Translations under genes and position numbers: made by a program | The notes under the pieces: model-generated | Database searches by the model: none | Told to the model about the DNA's origin: nothing | The model's input: the letters and a program-made list of their open reading frames with translations, nothing else | In this document: in pieces, positions 1 through 6,251 of the stretch | Layout: every line of letters starts with the position of its first letter | How positions within the stretch are numbered: position 1 is the first letter of the stretch | Assembly (NCBI GenBank): GCA_011391285.1 | Contig: JAABQU010000284.1 | Location: forward strand, 1 to 9,078 | Reading direction: 5' to 3' | Source of the DNA: Thiobacillus sp. | GTDB lineage: Bacteria; Pseudomonadota; Gammaproteobacteria; Burkholderiales; Thiobacillaceae | DNA: 9,078 nucleotides

Positions 1-1
1 G

Positions 2-616
2 CTGCCCGTCGAGGACGCCGACACGATTGCCATCTGCGGATTCCTCGGCTGCGATCTGCGGCCGTTCAACCCCTTGATCGCGGCGCTGCCGCGCATCCTG
101 CATCTGCCGGCAGAGCGCGCCAGCGGCTGGGCCAATCGCGTGATCGAGCAGGCCGTCGTCGAATCCAACAGCCCGCGTCCCGGCGGCGACGCCGTGCTCG
201 AACGGCTCGCCGAGATGATGTTCGTCGACGCCGCCCGCCGCTATCTCGACAGCCTGCCCGAGGACGCAACGGGCTGGCTCGCCGGCTTGCGCGACCGCTT
301 CGTCGGCAAGGCGCTCGAGCTCATGCACGAGCATCCGGATCATGACTGGACGGTCGACGAGCTTGCCCGCGAGGTCGGCCTGTCGCGCTCCGCGCTGCAT
401 GAACGCTTCGTGCAATACCTGGGCGATCCGCCGATGCACTACCTGGCCAACTGGCGTATCCAACTGGGCAGCAGGCTGTTGCGGGAATCGAATCGCACCG
501 TGGCGACCGTTGCGCTCGACGTCGGCTACGACTCAGAAGCCGCGTTCTCGCGCGCCTTCAAGCGCATGGTCGGCATGCCGCCAGCGGCGTGGAAAAGGGC
601 ACAGGCCAGCCGGTAA
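2..616 (+). CDS. AraC-family transcriptional regulator, 5'-truncated by window edge
   Basis: The frame is open from base 2, so the true start lies before the window; 204 C-terminal residues are visible, ending at TAA 614-616. The first residues (ICGFLGC, then RPFNPLIAALP) look like the end of the Cupin_6 sensor domain found at the N-terminus of many AraC regulators. The C-terminal ~100 residues form the paired helix-turn-helix DNA-binding domain: helix-turn-helix 1 around 353-418 (LAREVGLSRSALHERF) and helix-turn-helix 2 around 497-562 (VATVALDVGYDSEAAFSRAF), followed by the usual GMPPAAWKR tail. Family members bind direct repeats near promoters and usually activate transcription on binding a small ligand. 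The gene converges on the racemase-like gene, with 116 bases between the stops and an 8-G run just past its stop. Whether it controls that gene cannot be decided here. A TTG at 74 is in frame but is not the real start, because coding similarity continues upstream of it. Confidence 0.93.
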   Translation: MPVEDADTIAICGFLGCDLRPFNPLIAALPRILHLPAERASGWANRVIEQAVVESNSPRPGGDAVLERLAEMMFVDAARRYLDSLPEDATGWLAGLRDRFVGKALELMHEHPDHDWTVDELAREVGLSRSALHERFVQYLGDPPMHYLANWRIQLGSRLLRESNRTVATVALDVGYDSEAAFSRAFKRMVGMPPAAWKRAQASR

Positions 617-732
617 TGGGGGGGGCTGAGCGCGGGGACGCTGGAAATTTGGGACGCGGAATAGTCGAGCCCGGCTCCTCCGATTACACCGGCGAGCCTG
701 GCCTGGTCGGCGCTTTTTGGCAGGTCATCGGC

Positions 733-1830
733 TCACGCCGCGAGGTAGCGTTCGACGTTTGCCTCATCCCAGCGGACGCCGCTTCCCGGTTCGTCCGGGA
801 CGATTGCATATCCGTTCTCGATCCTGAGCGGCTCCTGCAGCACCGGGTGGGCCCAGTCGACGTATTCCAGCCAGTGGCACGTCGGGGAAACCGCCAGCAG
901 GTGAGCGCTGATCTCCGGGAACAGATGGCTCGAAAGCGGCAGGCCCGCCGACTCGGCAATGGCTGCCGCCCGCATCCAGCCGGTGACCCCGCCGATCTTC
1001 ATGGCATCAGGCATCCCGAGGTCGGACGCACCGGCCGCGATGCCCTGCGCCATCTCGTGCGGCCCCCACCAGTTCTCGCCCATCTGGATGGGGAGCCTGG
1101 ACTTGATGCGAATCTGGGCGTGGCCAGTGAAGTCGTCCGCGAGCGTTGGTTCTTCCACCCAGTACAGGCCCTCGCCGGTCAGGGCATCGATGCGACGCAC
1201 GGCTTCGGGCACGGAGAGCGCCTGGTTGTAGTCGGACATCAATTGCACCTCGTCCCCGATCGAGCGCCTGACGGCGCGCACCACGTCGATGTCGGCCTTA
1301 AGGTCGGGGTAGCCCAGCCTGACCTTGATTGCGGCAAAGCCCGGGGCCGCCAGCTGTTCGGCTTCGGCCGCGGCGCGTTCGCTCCCGATCATCCCCAGGC
1401 CGCAGCTGTTGTAGGCCGGGATCGGCCGCGGCACGCCGCCCAGCAGCCTGGCCAACGGCATGGCATGAGCCCGGGCGAGCGCGTCCCAGGCCGCCATGTC
1501 GATACCGGCCATCGCCATGCCTGCCAGCCCCTTTGATCCCAGCAGACGAAACTGACGCTGGAGCTTCTGAACGAGTTCGAGGGGCGCGACCGGGTCGCCC
1601 TCGATGAGCGCAGCCAGGTTGGCGAGGAGCACGGTGACGGGCCTGAGGACCAGCGGCGTATAGCAGAAAAGATAGGCCGACCCGGTCACGCCCTCTTCGG
1701 TGAGGAGGTCGATCAACGCAAGTGGAGCAAGCGTGATCGTGCCCCCGCTGGTTTGCAGCGGAAGCCGCATCGGAACATTGACGGCGCGAACGCGCAGCTC
1801 GCGAAGGGTGAGTCGGGGAAGAGGTGTCAT
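733..1830 (-). CDS. Mandelate racemase/muconate lactonizing enzyme family protein (enolase superfamily)
   Basis: 365 residues, close to the ~360 of mandelate racemase, with capping domain (about 1-130) and TIM barrel (about 135-345). Compared from memory with Pseudomonas putida mandelate racemase, residues align with an offset of +5. The metal ligands are D200, E226 and E252. The His-Asp dyad is H302 (SSHLFPEISAHLL) and D275 (MPDAMKIGGVTGW), and E322 matches the active-site Glu317. These enzymes abstract the proton alpha to a carboxylate using Mg2+. The KxK motif reads K169-V-R171, so the (S)-specific base Lys166 of mandelate racemase is Arg here. The overall likeness to mandelate racemase is high, so it may be a racemase, but an alpha-hydroxyacid dehydratase or another activity is possible; no substrate is assigned. 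The start is supported by AAGGGAG at 1837-1843, six bases before ATG. It lies downstream of the quinone oxidoreductase gene on the same strand, 261 bases away. Confidence 0.93.
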   Translation of the reverse strand: MTPLPRLTLRELRVRAVNVPMRLPLQTSGGTITLAPLALIDLLTEEGVTGSAYLFCYTPLVLRPVTVLLANLAALIEGDPVAPLELVQKLQRQFRLLGSKGLAGMAMAGIDMAAWDALARAHAMPLARLLGGVPRPIPAYNSCGLGMIGSERAAAEAEQLAAPGFAAIKVRLGYPDLKADIDVVRAVRRSIGDEVQLMSDYNQALSVPEAVRRIDALTGEGLYWVEEPTLADDFTGHAQIRIKSRLPIQMGENWWGPHEMAQGIAAGASDLGMPDAMKIGGVTGWMRAAAIAESAGLPLSSHLFPEISAHLLAVSPTCHWLEYVDWAHPVLQEPLRIENGYAIVPDEPGSGVRWDEANVERYLAA

Positions 1831-1906
1831 GACGAACTCCCTTCAACGGACGCGGGACTTCAAACGATCAAAAGGCCAGGCTCGATTATTTGTGACGCTT
1901 CCCAGT

Positions 1907-1935
1907 AAGATAGACTGCCGCCAATCGAAAACCAA
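1907..1935 (-). promoter_or_regulatory. Possible sigma-70 promoter of the racemase-like gene
   Basis: On the minus strand TTGGTT (1930-1935) and TATCTT (1907-1912) are 17 bases apart, about 80 bases upstream of the ATG. Each box is an imperfect match (3/6 and 4/6 to consensus), so this is a weak call. It gains some support from the direct repeat that overlaps the -35 box. Confidence 0.28.
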
Positions 1936-1937
1936 TC
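1921..1937. repeat. CCAATC direct repeat, candidate operator
   Basis: CCAATC occurs at 1921-1926 and 1932-1937, 11 bases apart start to start (one helical turn). A related CAATT follows at 1941. The second copy overlaps the proposed -35 box of the racemase-like gene. The same-face spacing suits a regulator that reads direct repeats, as AraC-family proteins do, but short repeats like this also arise by chance. Confidence 0.3.
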
Positions 1938-1995
1938 CGACAATTGATGAGCACGTCACAACCCCAGCCCCCTGCGGGGTGATCGAGCTCTCGTT

Positions 1996-2010
1996 GACGA
2001 CGTGGTCGTC
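1996..2010. repeat. Short inverted repeat GACGAC-GTG-GTCGTC
   Basis: A perfect 6-base inverted repeat with a 3-base centre lies between the stop of the quinone oxidoreductase gene and the start of the racemase-like gene. No T-tract follows on either strand, so a classical terminator is unlikely. It could be an operator or a chance palindrome. A second weak hairpin (ACCCC 1961-1965 with GGGGT 1976-1980) lies nearby. Confidence 0.25.
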
Positions 2011-2091
2011 TGTCGTCTGCAGGATCGGCAGCGCCGTCGTGCCGCACGTGACTGCGTTGTGCTGTGCCTCTGCGGCTCCTTCGTGCGCGGA

Positions 2092-3090
2092 TCAGTCGAT
2101 GGCGAGGACCACCTTTCCGGTCAACTCGCCGGCTTCAATCAGTCGATGCGCCTCGGCGGCTTCAGCAAGCGGCAGGATCTTGTCCACGTGAACGCGCAGC
2201 GTGTTGGCTTCGAACAGCACTGCGCATTGCTCGAGAATCCACGCCTGGTGTTGCTGTGCTTCGGTCCAGCCGAAGAACATGGGGGAGAGCATCAGTTCCT
2301 GGCTGACGCGCAGGTTGCGAAGGCGGGCGATCTTCCAGTCGGTTTCCGGCCCGGGCTGGAGCAGGGTGACGAGATCGCCGTAGGGGCGGACGGCGGCAAA
2401 GCTGTCGCTGAAGGTGCCGCCGCCTACGGTGTCGAACACGATGTCGGCGCCTTGGCCTTGGGTCAGGTCCAGCACGGCCTGGACGAAAGGGGTTTCGCGG
2501 TAAGGGATGATTTCATCGGCGCCCAGTTGCCTGGCGAAAGCGGCCTTGCTTGCGGAACCGACGGTGGTGAGCACGCGGCACCCCGCCGCCTTGGCCAGTT
2601 GAATGGCGACGTGGCCCACGCCGCCCGCGCCGGCATGGATCAGCACAGTTTCGCCGGCCGTCATCCGGGCGCGGTCGTACAGGGCCTCCCAGGCGGTGAT
2701 GAGCACCAGCGGCGCGGCGGAGGCCTGGTTGAAGTCCAGGTTTGTCGGCTTGCGTGACGCGAAGCGCTCGTCCACCACGGCGTACTCGGCATAGTTGCCG
2801 GGATGGCCGCCGATGCCGCCGTTGCAGAAGTAGACGGCGTCGCCCGGCTTGAAGCGACTCGTACCGGCGCCGACTGCCTCTACCTCGCCCGCGCCGTCGC
2901 AGCCCAGGATGGCGGGCATGCGCTCGGGGAAGTAGGTGCCTTTGGCGCGCAGCTTGGTGTCGATGGGATTGACCCCGGCTGCCTTCAGGCGCACCAGCAG
3001 GTCGGTGTCATGGGCGATCTTAGGGGGCGGCACGTCGGCGAGGCTGAGAACCTGCGGCGCGCCAGGGGCGTGCATCACGATCGCTTTCAT
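2092..3090 (-). CDS. Zinc-independent quinone oxidoreductase-type medium-chain dehydrogenase
   Basis: 332 residues, typical of NADPH:quinone reductases and related zinc-free medium-chain dehydrogenase/reductases. The N-terminal GroES-like domain (about 1-125) carries AAGVNPIDTKLR (38-49), LGCDGAGEV (62-70) and the KPGDAVY turn (81-87). The Rossmann domain (about 126-270) has the nucleotide-binding loop HAGAGGVGHVAIQLAKAAG (152-170). The catalytic and structural zinc cysteine clusters of alcohol dehydrogenases are absent. The family reduces quinones or other activated carbonyl and alkene substrates with NADPH in the cytoplasm; the substrate is not readable here. A start at 3090 is supported by GGGAG at 3100-3104, nine bases upstream. 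The next gene downstream on the same strand is the racemase-like enzyme, but the 261-base gap and a possible separate promoter argue against a tight operon. Both look like small-molecule catabolic or detoxifying enzymes. Confidence 0.93.
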   Translation of the reverse strand: MKAIVMHAPGAPQVLSLADVPPPKIAHDTDLLVRLKAAGVNPIDTKLRAKGTYFPERMPAILGCDGAGEVEAVGAGTSRFKPGDAVYFCNGGIGGHPGNYAEYAVVDERFASRKPTNLDFNQASAAPLVLITAWEALYDRARMTAGETVLIHAGAGGVGHVAIQLAKAAGCRVLTTVGSASKAAFARQLGADEIIPYRETPFVQAVLDLTQGQGADIVFDTVGGGTFSDSFAAVRPYGDLVTLLQPGPETDWKIARLRNLRVSQELMLSPMFFGWTEAQQHQAWILEQCAVLFEANTLRVHVDKILPLAEAAEAHRLIEAGELTGKVVLAID

Positions 3091-3240
3091 GCTTCGTTTC
3101 TCCCGGTTTTCGGACGGCTCGCTAAAGAATAGCGGCGTATCGCTGCGTGTCCAGTGGAGCGGGGCGTCAACGAACGCCTGATCAAGTGGAGGGGGCGGGG
3201 CATTGATGGAGGGATTGTGGTCGATGCGATTGATGAGGGC

Positions 3241-3256
3241 GCTCGTATATTCGAGC
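3241..3256. repeat. Inverted repeat GCTCG-TATATT-CGAGC
   Basis: A perfect 5-base inverted repeat with an AT-rich 6-base centre lies 150 bases upstream of the quinone oxidoreductase start and 133 bases upstream of the cyclase start. The shape, GC arms around an AT centre, is typical of a dimeric regulator site. Short length keeps confidence low. Confidence 0.3.
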
Positions 3257-3271
3257 CTGAACTGACCCTTT

Positions 3272-3297
3272 AATTTTCATCGAAAGTTCATTTTTTT
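3272..3297 (+). terminator. Hairpin followed by T7, terminator- or attenuator-like
   Basis: AATTTTC (3272-3278) pairs with GAAAGTT (3282-3288) through a 3-base loop, with one G-U pair, and is followed by CA and seven T (3291-3297). The stem is AT-rich and therefore weak. There is no plus-strand gene upstream that needs a terminator, so if it works it would act in the leader of the cyclase transcript or block read-through from minor upstream transcripts. Confidence 0.22.
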
Positions 3298-3339
3298 AGG
3301 TGACCTTACAGGTGAGTGTCTTGATTTACTCTTGATATG

Positions 3340-3368
3340 TTAACCATGAAAACGTTATGGGTTATATT
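3340..3368 (+). promoter_or_regulatory. Possible promoter of the diguanylate cyclase gene
   Basis: TTAACC (3340-3345) and TATATT (3363-3368) are 17 bases apart and lie about 20 bases before the ATG at 3389. Both boxes match consensus only partly. A start here would leave a leader of roughly 15 bases with no clear Shine-Dalgarno sequence, so an upstream promoter is also possible. Confidence 0.25.
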
Positions 3369-3388
3369 GTGTCTCGTCGAACTAGCGG

Positions 3389-5197
3389 ATGTTGCAGTCA
3401 ACGAATGTTGGATTGGATTTAGCTCTGAACATCAGCTTGCACCCAGTGGTATTCATCGTGGACGCCGACGCCGATCAGCGCCACCGCCTGGCCGTCATGC
3501 TGGAATCGCATCGCCATGCGGTATGTGCTTCTGCGAGTGGCCGGCAGTTCCTTGATCGACTGCACCCAATGCAAGCCGGCTGCATCCTGCTCGGCCTGGA
3601 GCTGGGTGATATGCATGGGCTAGGCGTCCTGCAGACCCTACGTGAAGAGGGTTACACGTTGCCCGTGATCGTGCTGGACGGTGGGGCCGACAAGGCAACG
3701 ATCATACAGCTCATGAAACTTGGGGTGGACGAGGTCCTTCAGGTTTCAACCGTGGCGGATGACCAGGTGCTGAGCGCGGTTCACCATGCCCTGGAAACGG
3801 ATGCAAAAAACCGCATGCAGCATTCCGAGGCCTGTGCGCAGAATCAGCGTTTCACCTCGCTCTGCCCGCGCGAGCAGGAATTCCGCAACCTGACGGAAAG
3901 CTCGCCGGACTCTATCATGCGCTACGACCGCGAAGGTCGCATCCTCTACCTGAACCAGAAGCTGTCTCGCGACTTAGGAGTTACGGAGGCGGAGTTGATC
4001 GGCAAAACCGCCGGCGAGGTCTGGCCGGACAACCGCTTTGCCGACATCGAACAGGCCGTAGTGCGTGCGATTGGGTCAGGCGAGGCGACGACCGTCGAAC
4101 TTAGCCATTCCCTGGCCACTGGCGAATCGATCTTCTCCCAGATTCGAGTCGCCGCTGAACGAGATGCCGCCGGGCGGATCATCGGCGCGCTCGCCTTCGG
4201 CCGCGACATCACCGCTATCCGCGAGGCCGAGCGCAAACTGAGGCACTTCGTCGACAACTTGCCCGGCCTGGCCTTCATCTTCCGCCTCTCGCCCGACGGC
4301 CATGCCAGCTTCCCCTTCGTCAGTTCGGCCATCGAGGAAATCTACGGCCTCAGGCCCGAGGACGTGAAGGATGACATGGCGCCGCTCCATAACCTCGCGC
4401 ACCCTGACGACCGGCCGCGCATCGAGGCCACCATCGCCGAAACGGCGCGGACGATGGCGCTGTTCCGCGTCGAATTTCGCGTCTGCCGTCCGGGCCAGCC
4501 CGAACGCTGGATCGACTGCCGTTCCGTACCCACCCGCGAAGCGGATGGCGCCATCCTTTGGTACGGCCTCATGCTCGACATCACCGAGCGCAACGTGCTC
4601 GATATGCAGCTGGCCGAGCGCAAGCGTGTCGAAGCGGAGCTGCGGACGCTGCAGGCGCAGCTCCGCGAGCAGGCGATCCGCGACCCGCTTACCGGCCTCT
4701 ACAACCGCCGTTACCTGGAGGAAACCCTGTGGCGCGAGTTGGACCGCGCCGGGCGTGAGGGGCATCCGCTCAGCATCCTTATGGTCGACGTCGACCACTT
4801 CAAGCGGCTGAACGACACCTATGGCCACCCGGCTGGCGACGAGGTGCTGCGAACGCTAGGCCGCCTGCTACAGCATCACGCCCGCAGCAGCGACATTCCC
4901 TGCCGCTATGGCGGCGAGGAGTTTGTCGTGGTGCTGCCGGATATGCCGCTGGAAGCGGCGCGAAAGCGGGCGGAGCTGGTGCGGCAGGATTTTGCGGACT
5001 TGCGCATTGCCTTCGGCGGCGCCGAACTCGTTGCCACCTTGTCCATCGGCGTATCGGGCTACCCCGGCCACGGCAATACGGCTGACGAAATGATTCGCGC
5101 CGCAGATCTAGCGCTTTATGAAGCGAAGCAATGCGGCCGCAACCAAGTCTGCTGCGCAAAGTCCTCCGACCATGAGGTTGCGCCATGTCTGCACTGA
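3389..5197 (+). CDS. Diguanylate cyclase: degenerate receiver, two PAS domains, GGDEF
   Basis: 602 residues with no membrane segment, so cytoplasmic. Order: receiver-like domain (about 19-135), PAS 1 (163-280), PAS 2 of PAS_3 type (283-402), short coiled linker (403-430), GGDEF domain (431-590). The cyclase makes c-di-GMP from two GTP. The signature GGEEF (508-512) is intact, as are DPLTGLYNRRYL (432-443) and DVDHFKRLNDTYGH (467-480). The product-inhibition I-site R499-S-S-D502 sits five residues before GGEEF, so feedback inhibition is expected. There is no EAL domain. Against FixJ-type receivers the acidic pair reads D25-A26, the phosphoacceptor position is G69, the switch Thr is D97 and the conserved Lys is Q118. 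Phosphorylation is therefore not expected, and input probably comes through the PAS domains. ATG 3389 is the first possible start because an in-frame TAG lies two codons upstream (3383-3385); the Shine-Dalgarno match is poor. The C-terminal tail after the domain is Cys-rich (582-600). Confidence 0.94.
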   Translation: MLQSTNVGLDLALNISLHPVVFIVDADADQRHRLAVMLESHRHAVCASASGRQFLDRLHPMQAGCILLGLELGDMHGLGVLQTLREEGYTLPVIVLDGGADKATIIQLMKLGVDEVLQVSTVADDQVLSAVHHALETDAKNRMQHSEACAQNQRFTSLCPREQEFRNLTESSPDSIMRYDREGRILYLNQKLSRDLGVTEAELIGKTAGEVWPDNRFADIEQAVVRAIGSGEATTVELSHSLATGESIFSQIRVAAERDAAGRIIGALAFGRDITAIREAERKLRHFVDNLPGLAFIFRLSPDGHASFPFVSSAIEEIYGLRPEDVKDDMAPLHNLAHPDDRPRIEATIAETARTMALFRVEFRVCRPGQPERWIDCRSVPTREADGAILWYGLMLDITERNVLDMQLAERKRVEAELRTLQAQLREQAIRDPLTGLYNRRYLEETLWRELDRAGREGHPLSILMVDVDHFKRLNDTYGHPAGDEVLRTLGRLLQHHARSSDIPCRYGGEEFVVVLPDMPLEAARKRAELVRQDFADLRIAFGGAELVATLSIGVSGYPGHGNTADEMIRAADLALYEAKQCGRNQVCCAKSSDHEVAPCLH

Positions 5198-5204
5198 GAA
5201 CGGA

Positions 5205-5229
5205 GCCGGTGATGTATCCGCGAACCGGC
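5205..5229. repeat. Inverted repeat GCCGGT...ACCGGC after the cyclase stop
   Basis: A 6-base perfect stem (5205-5210 with 5224-5229) with a 13-base loop starts eight bases after the cyclase stop. No T-run follows on either strand. It may protect the 3' end of the transcript or be incidental. Confidence 0.25.
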
Positions 5230-5247
5230 GGGGACATGAGATTCAAC

Positions 5248-5267
5248 AAATGGTCTGAACCCATTTT
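5248..5267. terminator. Hairpin between convergent genes, possible bidirectional terminator
   Basis: AAATGG (5248-5253) pairs with CCATTT (5261-5266) around a 7-base loop. The arms give A-rich and T-rich flanks on both strands (TTTT 5264-5267 on the plus strand). It lies in the 87-base gap between the cyclase stop and the rlmA stop, where a two-way terminator would be expected. The stem is short and the T-run is part of the stem, so strength is doubtful. Confidence 0.33.
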
Positions 5268-5284
5268 CGAGTGAGAAATATCTT

Positions 5285-6133
5285 CTAGGCCTGGCCCCGC
5301 TCAAAACACGTCAGCCGAACCTCCACGCTGAGCGACAGCGCGGTCAACGCCGCAGCCGCCGCGCGGCCTTCGGCACTGGCGCGGAAGAGGTGTGGCGTCA
5401 TCGCCAGCAGGTCGGCAATCTGCTCGGCGCTGGTCAACTCGATCGGGAAGCGGAGCGTTTCCGCCGGCAGGCGGCGAAAGCCTGCCGGCGTTTGCAGGTC
5501 GGCCGGGCGTTCCGGTTTCAGGCTGGGGTAGATGATCTCGCGCAGTTCGCGCAGATGATCGGGCCCGGCATCGACCTGCACCAGCAGGCCGCCCGGCTTC
5601 AGCACTCGCGCAAACTCCGCATACACCGGGAAGCCGAACATGCACAGCACGCGGTCCAGCGTGCCCGGCAACACCGGCAGGTTGGCGTTGCTGCCCACCA
5701 CCCAGCTGGGGCGCCTGTCCTGTTTCGCCGCCGACAACACGGCCCACTTGGAAATGTCCAGCCCCAGCAGCGCCAGCGTCTGTTCATCCCCCACCGCTGC
5801 GGCCAGTTGGCGCATGTAGTAACCCTCGCCACATCCGGCATCGAGGCAACTGATGCTCGCGTCCGCAGGCAGATCGGCCAGCACGGCCCGGCTCACCGCA
5901 GCGGCGATCGGCTGGTAAAAGCCGGCCGTGAGAAAACGCCGCCGCGCCGCGACCATCTCCTTGCTGTCGCCCGGATCGCGCGAGCGCTTGTGCTGCACCG
6001 GCAACAGGTTCGTGTAGCCCTGACTGGCGATGTCGAAACTGTGGCCGGACGCGCAGCGCCAGGCGGAACCGATGCAATGCAAGGGCGTGCCGTCCAGCGG
6101 GCAGGCCAGCGCCTGGAAGGGGGTGATGCTCAT
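5285..6133 (-). CDS. rlmA: 23S rRNA (guanine-N1)-methyltransferase RlmA
   Basis: 282 residues (E. coli RlmA has 269). RlmA methylates N1 of G745 in helix 35 of 23S rRNA using S-adenosylmethionine. An N-terminal zinc-finger region (about 10-35) precedes the highly conserved stretch YTNLLPVQHKRSRDPGDS (40-57) and the SAM-binding Rossmann domain. Motif I is LDAGCGEGYY (97-106), the acidic residue after strand 2 lies in GLDISK (124-129), and LKPGG (178-182) is the post-strand signature. In E. coli the zinc ligands are Cys-Cys-Cys-His; here they align as C11, D14, C27 and H31, so the second Cys is Asp, with a spare Cys at 20. ATG 6131-6133 is preferred because similarity begins within a few residues of it; no clear Shine-Dalgarno sequence is seen. 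The gene is convergent with the cyclase and separated from the upstream DUF4396 gene by 118 bases holding no clear feature. It is a housekeeping gene without an evident link to its neighbours. Confidence 0.93.
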   Translation of the reverse strand: MSITPFQALACPLDGTPLHCIGSAWRCASGHSFDIASQGYTNLLPVQHKRSRDPGDSKEMVAARRRFLTAGFYQPIAAAVSRAVLADLPADASISCLDAGCGEGYYMRQLAAAVGDEQTLALLGLDISKWAVLSAAKQDRRPSWVVGSNANLPVLPGTLDRVLCMFGFPVYAEFARVLKPGGLLVQVDAGPDHLRELREIIYPSLKPERPADLQTPAGFRRLPAETLRFPIELTSAEQIADLLAMTPHLFRASAEGRAAAAALTALSLSVEVRLTCFERGQA

Positions 6134-6251
6134 TGGCTAATTGTCCTGACAGCCCAGGTGCGAGCTCACGTAATCGCCCGAAAGCATGGCGCAAAAACCC
6201 GGGTCTGTTTTTTATTGTCGTGCATTGAAAGAGTTGGCGTTTTGAACGTCC

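Larger units (their letters stand above)
3091..3388. other. Divergent intergenic region, AT-rich on its right side
   Basis: This 298-base stretch separates the quinone oxidoreductase gene (-) from the diguanylate cyclase gene (+) and must hold both promoters. Bases 3241-3360 are only about 37% G+C (44 of 120 by hand count), against 58-70% in sampled lines of the flanking gene. It contains an inverted repeat (3241-3256), a hairpin followed by seven T (3272-3297), a direct repeat AGGTGA (3298-3303 and 3310-3315) whose first copy sits in the palindrome AGGTGACCT, and a possible promoter (3340-3368). A short frame starting at ATG 3346 runs into the cyclase gene in another frame and does not look like a real gene. 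Confidence 0.6.

Noticed and set aside
618..625. Run of eight G immediately after the AraC-family stop codon
   Set aside because: It could slip in replication, but it lies outside the coding frame and so would not switch the protein on or off.
589..1536. Long plus-strand open frame (315 codons) opposite the racemase-like gene
   Set aside because: It is the antisense shadow of a well-matched enolase-superfamily gene in GC-rich DNA; its translation has no recognisable domain and a skewed Arg/Gly/His composition.
2002..2757. Plus-strand open frame of 251 codons opposite the quinone oxidoreductase gene
   Set aside because: Antisense shadow; the minus-strand frame has an intact Rossmann motif and full family length.
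3346..3555. Short frame starting MKTLWVILCLVELADVAV just before the cyclase gene
   Set aside because: Its start resembles a signal peptide, but it overlaps the cyclase gene in another frame and turns into Arg-rich nonsense after about 40 residues.
4076..4828. Minus-strand open frame of 250 codons inside the cyclase gene
   Set aside because: It is antisense to the PAS and GGDEF coding region, whose conserved motifs show the plus frame is the real one.
6198..6213. ACCCGGGT palindrome followed by T6 upstream of rlmA
   Set aside because: The palindrome has no loop-forming centre, so it cannot make a normal terminator hairpin, and it sits on the wrong side of rlmA for that gene.
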